DNA of 64,000 bases from DUOA01 sp012839095 (GCA_050951505.1 JBMNJE010000011.1:558001-622000), one strand, 5' to 3'; counted from the stretch's first letter, positions 44,239 to 53,657 are shown. Notes: generated by a model from the sequence alone, not told the origin. Made by a program: numbers and translations.

Positions 44239-44565
44239 CTAACCATGGGAGGCAAGTCCGAAGTAATACCCGGCCAGGTGATTCAGGATATTTGACACCA
44301 CCCATACTGCTATCAGGGAAACCATAGGCGAGATGTCGACTGGCATACCTGAGCTCCCCATTTTTCGCAGCATTTTTCTGAAGATATTATTGATCGGATC
44401 TGCCATTCTTTTTAACAGAAGCCTGAGTTCAGTCACTTTGTCTTTGGGTCTGGTAAACAGCCTTAATGTTGCATCGAAGACAATTAACCAGGAGTAGATA
44501 TTTAATAAATAAACCATGCTCTTAAGTATGTATGCTGCAATTGAGCAAAACAGCTTATATCCCAC
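44239..44565 (-). CDS. ylmG: YggT/YlmG family membrane protein
   Basis: 108 residues, two membrane helices around a conserved R-x-P-like loop (KRMADPINNIFRKMLRKMG). Conserved beside sepF; linked to division-site or membrane organisation but biochemically undefined. Start is GTG at 44565 with AAGGAG 10 bp upstream; the nearer ATG is out of frame. Confidence 0.85.
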   Translation of the reverse strand: MGYKLFCSIAAYILKSMVYLLNIYSWLIVFDATLRLFTRPKDKVTELRLLLKRMADPINNIFRKMLRKMGSSGMPVDISPMVSLIAVWVVSNILNHLAGYYFGLASHG

Positions 44566-44571
44566 TCATTT

Positions 44572-45051
44572 CTACTCCTTATCTGTGTGAGTACCCAGCG
44601 TGTAGAAGCTTTTTCCCTTGAGATCCTCAGGGATGTTTCCAACTATATCCACATTGCTGGGCACAAGCACAAATATGCTTCTTGATACCTTTTGAATGGT
44701 ACCATCCAAAGCATAGACTGCACCGCTCATAAAATCCAGTACTCTTTGCGCCAGTTCTGTTTCCAGTGAATCCAGGTTTACTATGACAGGCTTCCTGCTT
44801 TTAAGGTTGTCTATTATATTTTGAGTATCATCATATGTAAGAGCCTGATATACTACTACTTTCACATAAGTGGACTGATGGATGTTTACTACCTTTCCCT
44901 TTCTGTTTCTGGTTTGAAAAGTGGGCTCTATAAGTTCATCCCTTTTTGGCTTTGAGCCGTCTTGCTCAGCAGTCTCTTCCATAGGCTCATCAATGATGTT
45001 TTCCTCCAGGCCGATAAAGTTCAAAAATTTATTCATGAATTTCCCTGCCAT
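44572..45051 (-). CDS. sepF: SepF, cell division protein
   Basis: 159 residues. N-terminal amphipathic stretch, variable linker, and C-terminal SepF domain (KVVVYQALTYDDTQNIIDNL, then VNLDSLETELAQRVLDFMSGA). It polymerises and anchors FtsZ to the membrane. Start overlaps the ylmE stop by one base. Confidence 0.95.
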   Translation of the reverse strand: MAGKFMNKFLNFIGLEENIIDEPMEETAEQDGSKPKRDELIEPTFQTRNRKGKVVNIHQSTYVKVVVYQALTYDDTQNIIDNLKSRKPVIVNLDSLETELAQRVLDFMSGAVYALDGTIQKVSRSIFVLVPSNVDIVGNIPEDLKGKSFYTLGTHTDKE

Positions 45052-45746
45052 TAATTTTCCTCCTTTTTTCTATCCCCAAATATCGCTGTACCAATTCTAA
45101 TCATATTGGCCCCTTCCTCAATTGCCGTCTCAAAGTCGTTGGTCATACCCATGGAAAGATATCTGATATCAGTGTGCGGATAATTGTACTGCCTGAGGTC
45201 ATCAAATAATCGTTTCATCCTGGTAAAATAAGGGCGGATTAATTCCTGATCGTCCATAAAAGGAGCAATTTGCATCAAACCCATTACCCTGATGTACCTA
45301 AGATTAAACAAAGACTCTACGAAAGGAACAACCTCTTCATAGGGCAGACCCGCCTTACTCTCCTCGTTGGCAATATTCACCTGCACCAAAACCGGCATTA
45401 CTCTTTGTATCTTCTCTGCCTGCCTGTTGATTTCACGGGCGAGCGAAAGCCTGTCCAGGGAATGAATCATTGCTGCCTTATCAACGATATATTTGACTTT
45501 GTTTCGTTGCAGCCGGCCTATCATATGCCAATTGGCACCAATTACCTGATCGTATTTTGATAAGAGTTCCTGCACTCTGTTTTCGCCTAACTCAACCAGA
45601 CCATTGGATACAGCCTCTTGTATCACTGTCGTATCCACCTGTTTGGTAACACCAATCAAAGTAATATTTTCAGATTGACGTCCTGCCCTGATTAATGCAT
45701 TTTGTATTCTTTGATGAATCAAATCTAACTTGTCTTTGATAGTCAT
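45051..45746 (-). CDS. ylmE: YggS-family PLP homeostasis protein (YlmE)
   Basis: 231 residues. Single-domain PLP barrel protein, with the PLP lysine in LIGVTKQVD near residue 35 and LSMGMTNDFETAIEEGANMIRIG near the C-terminus. Maintains PLP and amino acid balance. ATG at 45746 after AGGAG; upstream six codons lack a site. Confidence 0.92.
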   Translation of the reverse strand: MTIKDKLDLIHQRIQNALIRAGRQSENITLIGVTKQVDTTVIQEAVSNGLVELGENRVQELLSKYDQVIGANWHMIGRLQRNKVKYIVDKAAMIHSLDRLSLAREINRQAEKIQRVMPVLVQVNIANEESKAGLPYEEVVPFVESLFNLRYIRVMGLMQIAPFMDDQELIRPYFTRMKRLFDDLRQYNYPHTDIRYLSMGMTNDFETAIEEGANMIRIGTAIFGDRKKEEN

Positions 45747-45756
45747 GGAACAACTC

Positions 45757-47010
45757 CTAATCATTGTCTGTCAGTACCTGGTCATGAAGCTGCAATACCA
45801 GATTGTCCGATACCGATTCCACAATGGCAAAGCCATTGGCTAAAGCCTGAACGGAGGTTTCTACAAATATATTATCCTGTCCGTCCCGGATATAGACGCC
45901 TTGCATACCCTTGTTTTTCTTAAGAGCTTTTTCCGGAACCATCAATCCTTCTACTGTTTTCCAAATTTGCAGAGGATATACCCGATTATTCGCCACCAGT
46001 TCCGCATTGGCTGAAAACTTCAGTATTATAATGTACTGGTCTTCTCCTTTGATAACTTGGCTTACAACGGCCTGTACAGCTTCCTGTCCGCCAATGATGG
46101 CATCAACAGTATCTCCTGGGTTAAAAAATATTTGCTTGCTGCTGGTAAATTGGAGTACAGCATACCAATCGCTTCCGGGGTTGACGATGCGATAAAAAGG
46201 GTGCAAGGCCTGCACCTCTGCATCTTTTGCCGCTTCATCAGCTTTATCTGCTTCATTTACATGCGGAGTTACTGTCGTTGAATACTGTTCAAGTATAAGG
46301 TTTATATCTTCAAAAGTTAACTTGTCTACTGAACTAATGCCTAAAACTTCTTCATAACCATCAATTGAAAAACAAACCAATCCTGCTTCAGGGGACTCTA
46401 TCTCCACCATCCATTCTTTCATTTTTGCCATCAGCTTTGCTTCCTTATCATATAAGCCGGTCAGATAAGGGTCGGGCTCAGTCTGGTAGTCCAGTAATAC
46501 TTGTCTGTTATCCAGCGTTTTGCGAAGGCGGCTTTCCAACTTGCCTAATTTGGTGTACTCTTTGTTTCTGATGCTGCCCTGAATACTGCAAATCATATCC
46601 TGGATGTCATTATTCATTTTTTTTATATCACTGTCGACAACCTGGTCCATCAGCTGCTCTTGTTGGTAAAGTACGATTTTCTCCTGAATGTCGTAGAGTT
46701 GTCTGACTATATCTTCATCAAAGCTTTCCTTATAGATTACAGCTATGGGCTCGTTCTTTTCCACATAAGTTCCGCTGGCTGCCAATTGAACGGTTTTCCC
46801 ATAGGCGGGAGCTGAATATACAGTTTCATCTCTGATGATGATTGCCAATCCGCTGCAATCGACATCCAGCCTGCCATAGCTCAGAGTGGTGTAAGCAGCT
46901 GCAGATTTGTTGCCAGCTAAAAGGTAGAGTACTCCTCCCAACAGCGAGACAAGTATAACAAAAAAACGGAATCTGATTCTGCGTCTGCCAATCACCAAAA
47001 ATGCTGTCAT
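45757..47010 (-). CDS. HlyD-like membrane-anchored protein
   Basis: 417 residues. One N-terminal membrane helix (FRFFVILVSLLGGVLYLLAG) follows a basic patch; then a lipoyl/barrel-hybrid-like segment, a helical hairpin (about 105-185) and beta-rich C-terminus, resembling secretion adaptor proteins. It commonly lies upstream of ylmE-sepF in Clostridia; no cognate transporter is next to it. Role unknown. ATG after AGGAAGGATTATCTTT. Confidence 0.75.
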   Translation of the reverse strand: MTAFLVIGRRRIRFRFFVILVSLLGGVLYLLAGNKSAAAYTTLSYGRLDVDCSGLAIIIRDETVYSAPAYGKTVQLAASGTYVEKNEPIAVIYKESFDEDIVRQLYDIQEKIVLYQQEQLMDQVVDSDIKKMNNDIQDMICSIQGSIRNKEYTKLGKLESRLRKTLDNRQVLLDYQTEPDPYLTGLYDKEAKLMAKMKEWMVEIESPEAGLVCFSIDGYEEVLGISSVDKLTFEDINLILEQYSTTVTPHVNEADKADEAAKDAEVQALHPFYRIVNPGSDWYAVLQFTSSKQIFFNPGDTVDAIIGGQEAVQAVVSQVIKGEDQYIIILKFSANAELVANNRVYPLQIWKTVEGLMVPEKALKKNKGMQGVYIRDGQDNIFVETSVQALANGFAIVESVSDNLVLQLHDQVLTDND

Positions 47011-47077
47011 AAAGATAATCCTTCCTGTTTCCTTGTATACTATTTCTCTGCTAGATAAAAAAATCCTGCACCTGTGC

Positions 47078-47101
47078 AAAAAAAGTTTCCTATGGAAACT
47101 T
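47078..47101 (-). terminator. Terminator of the rsbV-rsbW-sigma operon
   Basis: AAGTTTCC-TAT-GGAAACTT hairpin, seven-T tract on the minus strand, directly after the last gene. Confidence 0.85.
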
Positions 47102-47102
47102 C

Positions 47103-47567
47103 TTACTGCATGGATCGCTTTTGAATAGACTTGGATATCTTAATTTGATTGCCAATATAGTTAAACCGTATATTGTCGCACATTGCCTTTATTAATTTAA
47201 GGCCTCTTCCCCTCTCCGAAAAGGTATTGGCATCACAGGGATATTCACGGGAAAAAAACTCTTTATAATTGAAGCCCGAACCTTCATCCTGAATAGTAAT
47301 ACCGATTGTATATGGATCAATGGCTTCTATTTGTGCTGTTATTGATTTATCGCAAAGCCTTTTATTGCCATGAATGGTTCCATTTGCTATGAGTTCATTC
47401 AGAATTAAACGAAATTCATATTCCTCACTGTCGGATAAAGCATATCTGGACTTGATACAATCCATCATGTCCTTTATCATAGCTCTTATACATTTTGACT
47501 CACAACCGGTAATGCTTTTGTTGTACAGAATGCTCACCAGGGCTGCCTCCCGCATTTTGCTTATCAA
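47103..47567 (-). CDS. Histidine-kinase-like ATPase domain protein (RsbW/SpoIIAB-type)
   Basis: 154 residues. HATPase_c_2 fold with N-box ELIANGTIHGN, G1 box DEGSGF and G2 box ERGRGLKLI. It resembles anti-sigma kinases or RsbT-type switches. It differs from the RsbW encoded earlier in the same operon, so it may be a second regulator. Start uncertain (TTG at 47567 or ATG at 47555). Follows the sigma gene closely. Confidence 0.82.
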   Translation of the reverse strand: MISKMREAALVSILYNKSITGCESKCIRAMIKDMMDCIKSRYALSDSEEYEFRLILNELIANGTIHGNKRLCDKSITAQIEAIDPYTIGITIQDEGSGFNYKEFFSREYPCDANTFSERGRGLKLIKAMCDNIRFNYIGNQIKISKSIQKRSMQ

Positions 47568-47616
47568 TAATATTTTTACCCATGCCAGCCTGAGACGAAA
47601 CAGAATGGCATACTGT

Positions 47617-48379
47617 TTACATGTCTTTTTTCAGGTATATACGGAATCGCTCCAGAATCCTTCGTTCCATCCGGGATATATACATCTGGGAAACACCCAT
47701 TTCCTCTGATATCTCCCTTTGGCTTCGTCCTTTGTAAAATCGCTCCGTTATAACCTTTTTTTTCCTGCTCATCCAGTGTGGACATGACTCTTTGAATGAA
47801 ATCCTTGTCTTCAATTAAACCATAGTCCTTTTCTTCACGGCCTATTACGGCCATCAGATCTGTTTCACCTTCGTTGTCAATGTAAAAATCCAATGATGCG
47901 GTTTTGGTCGAGTAACTTGACTCCATTAATTCCAAAACCTGCTCTGACGTTATATCCAGATACTCGGCAATTTCATCCGGAGTGGGGGATCTTCCCAATT
48001 GATTGGATAAATGAGATTTCGCATTCTCAATTTTTTTTATAAATTCACTTTCCTTTCTGGGAAGTCTAATCAAGCGGCTTTTATCGCGGAAATAATTCTT
48101 TATCTCTCCGACTATTGTTGGTGTGGCAAAACTCGAAAATTTATAACCTTTTTTGATATCATAGCGCTCCAAAGCTTTCAACAGTGCAAGTGAAGCAACC
48201 TGAAAAAGGTCATCATATTCTATACCGCGATTGGTAAACTTTTTTGCAATAATTTCTGCTATATACAGGTATTTTCCAACCAGTTGGTTTCTAAGATCAG
48301 TGTCCCTTGTTCTACAATATTCTGCCAAAAGAGCATCCTCTGTCTGCGGATTCTTCTGTAAACCTGCCTGATCATTCAT
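47617..48379 (-). pseudogene. Sigma factor of the SigB/SigF/SigG group, frameshifted before region 4
   Basis: Regions 2 and 3 are read in one frame (YDDLFQVASLALLKALERYD and GEIKNYFRDKSRLIRLPRKE); region 4 with its helix-turn-helix (GRSQREISEEMGVSQMYISRMERRIL) is in another. The frames meet in a run of eight A on the coding strand (plus 47756-47763). Seven A would give a normal 253-residue protein. As read, translation would lose the -35-binding region and end at 47576 with an unrelated tail. It may be a true mutation, a sequencing error, or rescued by slippage. The upstream rsbV and rsbW genes are intact. Group assignment rests on operon context and length. Confidence 0.8.
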
Positions 48380-48776
48380 GTTCAAGACTGTTCCCACCTG
48401 TTTTTAGTATTGAAAATCCTCTGATAACTCCATTGTCAACTACTTTTGTTACCTTATCGGCAACTGATTCCATAATGAAAAGGCTGAGTTCACTTTCTCT
48501 GCTCTCTTCCCTGTTTACGACATCTGCATCAGATGAAGCAATTGTGACATGGATATCAGCATTAGTATCGATCTGATAATCGATGGTAAGGTTGGTGATA
48601 TCGGAAAACTGTCTTATTAAGAAACTGCAGGCTTCGGAAACTGCCACCTTTAAATCTTCAATATCGTCGATTGTAAAACCCATCCGATTTGCTATTGCAG
48701 CGGTTGTCAGTCTGGCAACTGACATATATTCAGGTTTAGCGGGCAGTTTTATATTAATTTCTTCCAACTTCATCAC
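48372..48776 (-). CDS. rsbW: Anti-sigma factor kinase RsbW-like
   Basis: 134 residues. GHKL kinase fold; VAVSEACSFL gives the N-box-like helix, and DVVNREESRE and SELSLFIMESVAD follow. It would hold the sigma factor inactive and phosphorylate RsbV. Its start overlaps rsbV and its end overlaps the sigma gene, a tightly coupled order. G-boxes are less conserved than in the second ATPase. Confidence 0.85.
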   Translation of the reverse strand: MMKLEEINIKLPAKPEYMSVARLTTAAIANRMGFTIDDIEDLKVAVSEACSFLIRQFSDITNLTIDYQIDTNADIHVTIASSDADVVNREESRESELSLFIMESVADKVTKVVDNGVIRGFSILKTGGNSLEHE

Positions 48777-49090
48777 TCCTGTACCTCGATGGTGAACACC
48801 TTGTCCAGCCCTGTTATGTTAAATATCTTGTATATATATGGTTTAAGGTGTTTAATTGTTATACTTCCATCATAGTCTTTTACCTGACGCAAAGCACTGA
48901 TCAGAACCCCGAGACCGGTACTGTCTATGTACTTCAAATCTGCACAGTCTATTTGAATGTTTCCTTTTTTCTGCTTTATCAGGTCTAACAGACTGGTTTT
49001 AAGTTCAGGGGCATTGTAAATATCGATTTCACCTGTCAGAAAAATATTCCAGGTGTTGTTTTGCTCGTTCCATTCCTGACGGATATCCAT
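48773..49090 (-). CDS. rsbV: Anti-anti-sigma factor RsbV-like (STAS domain)
   Basis: 105 residues, one STAS domain. YIDSTGLGVL carries the serine phosphorylated by the partner kinase. When unphosphorylated it binds RsbW and frees the sigma factor. ATG at 49090 after AGGAG. First gene of the operon. Confidence 0.9.
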   Translation of the reverse strand: MDIRQEWNEQNNTWNIFLTGEIDIYNAPELKTSLLDLIKQKKGNIQIDCADLKYIDSTGLGVLISALRQVKDYDGSITIKHLKPYIYKIFNITGLDKVFTIEVQE

Positions 49091-49134
49091 ATGACACACT
49101 CCTCTTAATATCTTCATTGTAAGGATCAATGGAT

Positions 49135-49143
49135 ATTATACCA
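49135..49143 (-). promoter_or_regulatory. Extended -10 promoter of the rsbV operon
   Basis: On the minus strand TGGTATAAT, an extended -10 without a good -35. A mobile element is inserted with its target duplication (49154-49166) in the usual -35 position. Confidence 0.5.
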
Positions 49144-49153
49144 TACAATAAAC

Positions 49154-49166
49154 TAAAAGGGAAAGT
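49154..49166. repeat. Left copy of a 13 bp direct repeat flanking a candidate element
   Basis: TAAAAGGGAAAGT here and at 51093-51105, same orientation, directly outside a pair of inverted ends. Confidence 0.55.
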
Positions 49167-49395
49167 CGTGAAATGAAAAAGTAACTTCCACTTTGTAAGA
49201 GTAAGTGCAACCTTTTGAGAATAGTGCAATAAAAAAGCAAGAAAGGTTAAAAAGTCATATTAAATATTGGCAGAATCTGATACAATAATCAGTAGAAATC
49301 ATAATTTGGCCTTGTTTTTGGGCGTGAGGAATCGTGAGTGGAAAATATCCGTTTTTTTGAAAAGGCAAAATCCACCCCTAAAAAGAAGATATAGA

Positions 49396-50766
49396 TTGCT
49401 CTTTGGCGATGCCAACAAAAATGATTTCTATTACTTAAGGAGCTCAGGTTTCAGAGTTATTTCATTGGCGGGAATAAAAACTGCGCCTAACTTCTTAAGG
49501 ATATCTGTTCCATATAGGAAGCTGAATACCTGGTGTGGTGACTGGTTGTTCAGCTTTTTTCTTGTATAGGAATTGATATGGTTCATCATCAACGAAATAT
49601 CCTGCTGAACAAAAGGATTAAAGCTTTGTCCTTTTGGTATAACTCTACGAATAAACTCATGATTGTTTTCAACGGAAGGCTTCTGATGAGGAGAAGCAGG
49701 GTCGCAATAAAATATGCGAGTTCTACGGTTGCCTAGAGCATCCAGTTCAATAGCTAAGGGATTTGTGAATTCACTTCCATTGTCAGTTAGTATGACAGGG
49801 AAGAGCTGATCAAAGACATCCGGCCCAAGTTCCCAATAAAGTTTTTCAAAAATACAGATAACGGAGCTTGAAGTATTAGCATCCCGAAGGAATGCCAGCA
49901 TAAACTGCGATTCTTTAAAAAGTATTGTTAGCAGAGCTTTGCCGCCTTTGGTGCCTTCCACGGTATCCATCTCTACGATAGGAGTATCAGGGTTTTCAGA
50001 TAGGAAGGCGAGAAAATCATCATAGGTACGGCCGATGCGACACTTTTTGTCTATCTTGAAGGAACCAGCAGTCTTTCTTCTTGGACGATAACGAACTTTT
50101 CCGGGCAAATCGATGTTCCTTGCAGAAAAAAGGTTTAGATTTACATAATTATAAATGGTCTTTTCACTGCACATGATGGTATCAGTATTATTAGAACAGA
50201 TATGGTGTATAGACTGCCCCTTATGAATTAATGGACTGATTATGCTGTCTAATCTTTGTGCTTCTGCTTCATCGATCATGATACCACTTCTGGACTCAGA
50301 GCGTACTGTTTTGTATTCTTTGTCTGCTGCGCTGGCAGAATAGATCACCTTTTCAAGAGTACATCTTCGCAGATTGTTACAACCATTACACACATAAGGT
50401 GGTTTTTGCAATTTATCACAAATTTCTTTCTTAAATTCCTTACAGACTAAAGTACACCTGGTACAAAATTTGCAGTATCGCTGGCTGCAATCCGGTTTAC
50501 TGCACAGTTTTGAATATATGCATTCATGTCGAAGAAGACAGTTGTTAAATGCTCTTCCGTATGAACCTTTCTTTTTAAATATAACTCGATTCTTCACCTC
50601 CTTGGATATTGTTGTGCAATCCCGATTGAGCTCTCTGGCGATTGCCTTGAATGAATATTCCTCTTTAAGGAGCCTTTCAATTATCTCTCTTTCAGAAAGA
50701 GTAAGATGTTTATATGTAGCCATTGTTTGTACCTCCAGAATATTGAAGGCATCGCCAAAGACAAAT
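49396..50766 (-). mobile_element. IS30-family insertion sequence
   Basis: 1371 bp bounded by inverted repeats sharing TCTTTGGCGATGCC (17 of 19 bases match from ATT). Contains one intact transposase gene. Confidence 0.85.
49431..50723 (-). CDS. IS30-family transposase
   Basis: 430 residues. N-terminal helix-turn-helix (HLTLSEREIIERLLKEEYSF), a cysteine-rich segment (about 70-125) usual in clostridial IS30 proteins, then a DDE core: D in VEMDTVEG, D in ILTDNGSEF and E in SVENNHEF. ATG at 50723 follows GGAGGTACAAACA. Uninterrupted, so possibly active. Confidence 0.93.
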   Translation of the reverse strand: MATYKHLTLSEREIIERLLKEEYSFKAIARELNRDCTTISKEVKNRVIFKKKGSYGRAFNNCLLRHECIYSKLCSKPDCSQRYCKFCTRCTLVCKEFKKEICDKLQKPPYVCNGCNNLRRCTLEKVIYSASAADKEYKTVRSESRSGIMIDEAEAQRLDSIISPLIHKGQSIHHICSNNTDTIMCSEKTIYNYVNLNLFSARNIDLPGKVRYRPRRKTAGSFKIDKKCRIGRTYDDFLAFLSENPDTPIVEMDTVEGTKGGKALLTILFKESQFMLAFLRDANTSSSVICIFEKLYWELGPDVFDQLFPVILTDNGSEFTNPLAIELDALGNRRTRIFYCDPASPHQKPSVENNHEFIRRVIPKGQSFNPFVQQDISLMMNHINSYTRKKLNNQSPHQVFSFLYGTDILKKLGAVFIPANEITLKPELLK

Positions 50767-50767
50767 G

Positions 50768-51122
50768 ACATTCTTGAATTATATCAGATCGATAGATAAA
50801 AAACATTAGATTAAAAAGGGGCTCTGCCCCTAACCCCGCCCTCGCCGGGTGGCAGTTGGTCAGGCTATACCTGTCCAACTACGAATAGGGTATTCCTCTA
50901 ATAGTCTGTCAAGGGTCAAGATGAACTCGCTTCGCTCGCCCTTGACAGACTCAAAACTTTGGTTCATCTAATTTCATTAGTTGTTGATCGTACATGCTTA
51001 TTTTTGCAAGATTAAGTTCCACCCCCAGATTTGTAAGAGTAATTTCTACCGTTGACGCTTCAAGGGGTGGAAGTTTACTTTTTCAATTAACTTAAAAGGG
51101 AAAGTATATCCCTTTTTTAAGG
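50768..51122. other. Non-coding stretch at the right of the nested elements
   Basis: Contains a GGGGC-TCT-GCCCC hairpin near 50819-50831 and an imperfect inverted repeat CTGTCAAGGG / CCCTTGACAG (50915-50951). No gene seen. The right copy of the 13 bp repeat is at 51093-51105. Confidence 0.5.
51093..51105. repeat. Right copy of the 13 bp direct repeat
   Basis: Direct copy of 49154-49166, next to the decayed DUF4338 gene. Confidence 0.55.
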
Positions 51123-51868
51123 CCCAAGACGCAGCAGTGCACGGCCTTCCTGGATGAACTGGAATCAGAGAATATCATACAATTGCCGCCAAAGCAGAGA
51201 GATACGATACGGAACACATTACCGAAGTTAGAAGCAATGAATTTTGACACAACAGAGATTGCAGGAGATATAAGGAGCTATGAGCCCATAAGCCTTAAGA
51301 TAGCCCGTCCTGGCTCAGAACTTAGGAAATGGAGATCCTATGTAAACCAATACCATATGCTGGGGTATCAACAGGTATTTGGATCCCGTTTATGCTACTT
51401 TATCTGTCCGGGGAGAAGAATTAGGCTGTATACAGTTCTCAGCATCGTCTTGGGCGCTGGAAGAACGAGATAAATGGATAGGCTGGGTATAGAGGATAGA
51501 AAAGAGCGTCTGCACCTAATTGTAAATAACAGCAGGTACCTAATTTTCCCCTGGTAAAAGTTAAGAATCTCGCCAGCAAAGCATTATCCCAAGCAGCACG
51601 GCAGATACAGGAGGATTGGTTGAGAGAATTCTGCTATGCTCCTGTATTGCTGGAGACATTTGTAGACAGAGAGCACTTTCAAGGGACCTGCTACAAGGCG
51701 GCAAACTGGACTTTTCTCGGCCAAACCAAAGGCCGCGGAAGAGATGACATAAACCACGCCTACGAGATTTCCAAGAAGGATATATACGTATACCCTTTAC
51801 AAAAGGATTTTCGGGCCTGCCTCAAAGGAGAGAAACCATGTAGGGCGGTGAATCCGGATGAGTGCTAG
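51123..51868 (+). pseudogene. DUF4338 protein remnant (element accessory gene)
   Basis: Pieces in at least two frames: FLDELESENIIQLPP and LPKLEAMNFDTTEIAG up to about 51413, SSWALEERDKWIGWV near 51440-51470 in a shifted frame, then ARQIQEDWLREFCYAPVLLE and NDHAYEISKKDIYVYPL-like sequence to 51868. The whole is a DUF4338 protein missing its N-terminus. DUF4338 genes accompany some transposons and also occur as DruA in Druantia defence loci; here a transposase follows, so the transposon setting is favoured. Confidence 0.7.
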
Positions 51869-52007
51869 GGAAAGGCGGCTGGAGCGCCAGCGTTTTCGTG
51901 ATGAAAAGTTGAAGGCGGAAGAAGAAACAGGCAAAGCAATTCGAGTAGTTTTACGAGCCAAGGAAAAAGAAACAGAGCCTGTCCAACCGTGTGAATATCA
52001 AGGGTAG
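51858..52007 (+). CDS. Small charged open frame overlapping the DUF4338 remnant
   Basis: 49 residues, MSARERRLERQRFRDEKLKA at the start, highly charged and helical. It overlaps the DUF4338 stop by 11 bases and the next frame start. It may be a third gene of the element or the remains of the transposase N-terminus. No strong ribosome binding site. Confidence 0.3.
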   Translation: MSARERRLERQRFRDEKLKAEEETGKAIRVVLRAKEKETEPVQPCEYQG

Positions 52008-53442
52008 TCCACTGGAACAGAAGGAAGATGACCAAGCTACCATAGAAAAGACTGCAGCAGTTTATCGTCGAATGCTTCCTTCTCTGCTCAACAGTCTCAG
52101 TAAGATAAAGGATCCTCGAGCACCCCATAAAGTCAAACACAAGATAACAACATTGTTCATTTATGGGATTATCATGTTTGTATTCCAAATCGGTTCCAGA
52201 CGGCAGGTAAACAGGGAAATGACGGATATTGGGTTTGAGAATTTGAAGGCAATTTTTCCTGAGTTGGAGACGCTACCCCATGCGGACACATTGGCCAGGT
52301 TATTGGAAGTCATAGATGTCAGTCAGATACAGGAGAGTATGATAGAACTGCTTAAGGATTTGATACGGCGCAAAAAGTTTAGGAATTATCTGCACGGCAA
52401 GAGGCTCCTGATTGCAATAGACGGTACACAGAAGTTCTATCGGGATTACCAGTGGGCTTGTGAGTATCCGGGTTTAGTACGTCATGTAGGAGAAGAGAAA
52501 GTAGAACAGCATTATGTATATGTGCTGGAATCTGTCTTGGTTTTGGATAATGGGATAACCCTTCCGTTTTTTTAGTGTGTTCTTGGATGGTGCACAACAG
52601 ACTGCTGATCCTGAATTAGTCACCACAGGTGAAGATATTATTTCAGGTGAGGTAAAAAAACAAGATTGCGAGCGGAAGGCCTTTCGCAGAATGGCAGCTA
52701 TGATTAAGGAACATTTCAGGAATACCCGGATTACCATAGTACTTGACGGATTGTATGCCTGTGGTCCCATTATTCAAATTTGTCGTAAGAACAAATGGGG
52801 ATATATGATAGTACTAAAATCTGGTGCAATGAGTGCTGTATGGAGTGATGCAGTAGGCATTATGAAATTGGAAGAGAAAAATCGCCTTAGAGTTATGTGG
52901 GGAGACCGCAGACAGGATTATCGATGGGCTAATGAAATTGAATATGATTATCGTGACAGTAAAAACGTACTGCATAGGTTAAAGCTTCACGTGGTGTGAT
53001 CTGCGATGAATCATGGACTGAAGATCATAGCCGTAGTACGGGGAAAGACAGAAGAGTGTTCTACACGATATTGCCTGGCTCTCTTCTACTCCTCTCAACC
53101 AGAGTAATGTTTTTGATCGTTGTACTAAAATTGGGAGATATCGCTGGAACATTGAGAATAACATACTGACTGAAAAACATCAGGGCTATTCCTATGAGCA
53201 TTGCTATTTCCTATACGTGGAAGGTTATGGAGGGGTATCACTATCTGATGAAGATTGGTCATTTTCTTAATGTTATGGCAGCTAACAGTGAATTATTGAA
53301 TAAACAGGTTAAAGAACTCGGAATTCAGGGCTTCTTTCAGAAAATTTGGATGATGTGCTGCTACGCTGATTACCTGGAACGCACAAGAATTCTTTTGGCT
53401 GCAAACAATGTATATCAGTGGAGATTGCAGCCGGTGTCTTGA
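51991..53442 (+). pseudogene. Decayed ISAs1-like DDE transposase
   Basis: N-terminal part KIKDPRAPHKVKHKITTLF resembles the DDE-associated domain of ISAs1-type transposases; IAIDGTQKF carries the first catalytic Asp candidate. The frame shifts in a run of seven T at 52567-52573 (six T would continue as SVFLDGAQQTADPEL), again near 52995 and again near 53080, before KVMEGYHYLMKIGHFLNVMA near the end. At least three breaks mean the gene is dead. The C-terminus runs to about 53442. Confidence 0.75.
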
Positions 53443-53657
53443 TTATGTTTACCAGGCAAGCTAATTTGATTACAAGAGTCTGAGGCCGCAAGTGGCTTCT
53501 TAGTTGACCAGAATTTTAAGGGTAATTGGGTTTATGAACCGTTTGTGCCAGTGTTTTGCAGTAGTCCGTGCTGAAAACAGCTTCTAAAGAGCATAGATAG
53601 CTTAAGAATTTGTTTTTTTATTTTTCATGCTTCAGCTGTGCTTTTTTAATTTTCATA

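Larger units (their letters stand above)
49167..51092. mobile_element. Candidate mobile element of 1.93 kb interrupted by an IS30-family element
   Basis: The left end contains TGAAAAAGTAACTTCCAC (49174-49191). The right end, read in reverse, contains TGAAAAAGTAAACTTCCAC. These inverted ends are flanked by a 13 bp direct repeat. Without the nested IS30 element only about 550 bp remain, with no transposase, so this looks like a non-autonomous or deleted element. Confidence 0.5.

Noticed and set aside
50915..50951. CTGTCAAGGG / CCCTTGACAG as a promoter or terminator
   Set aside because: An inverted repeat with a long loop and no T tract, inside element-derived DNA; no gene follows.
51123..53442. 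A Druantia-like defence system because of DUF4338
   Set aside because: No other Druantia genes are present; the neighbour is a transposase and both genes are broken.
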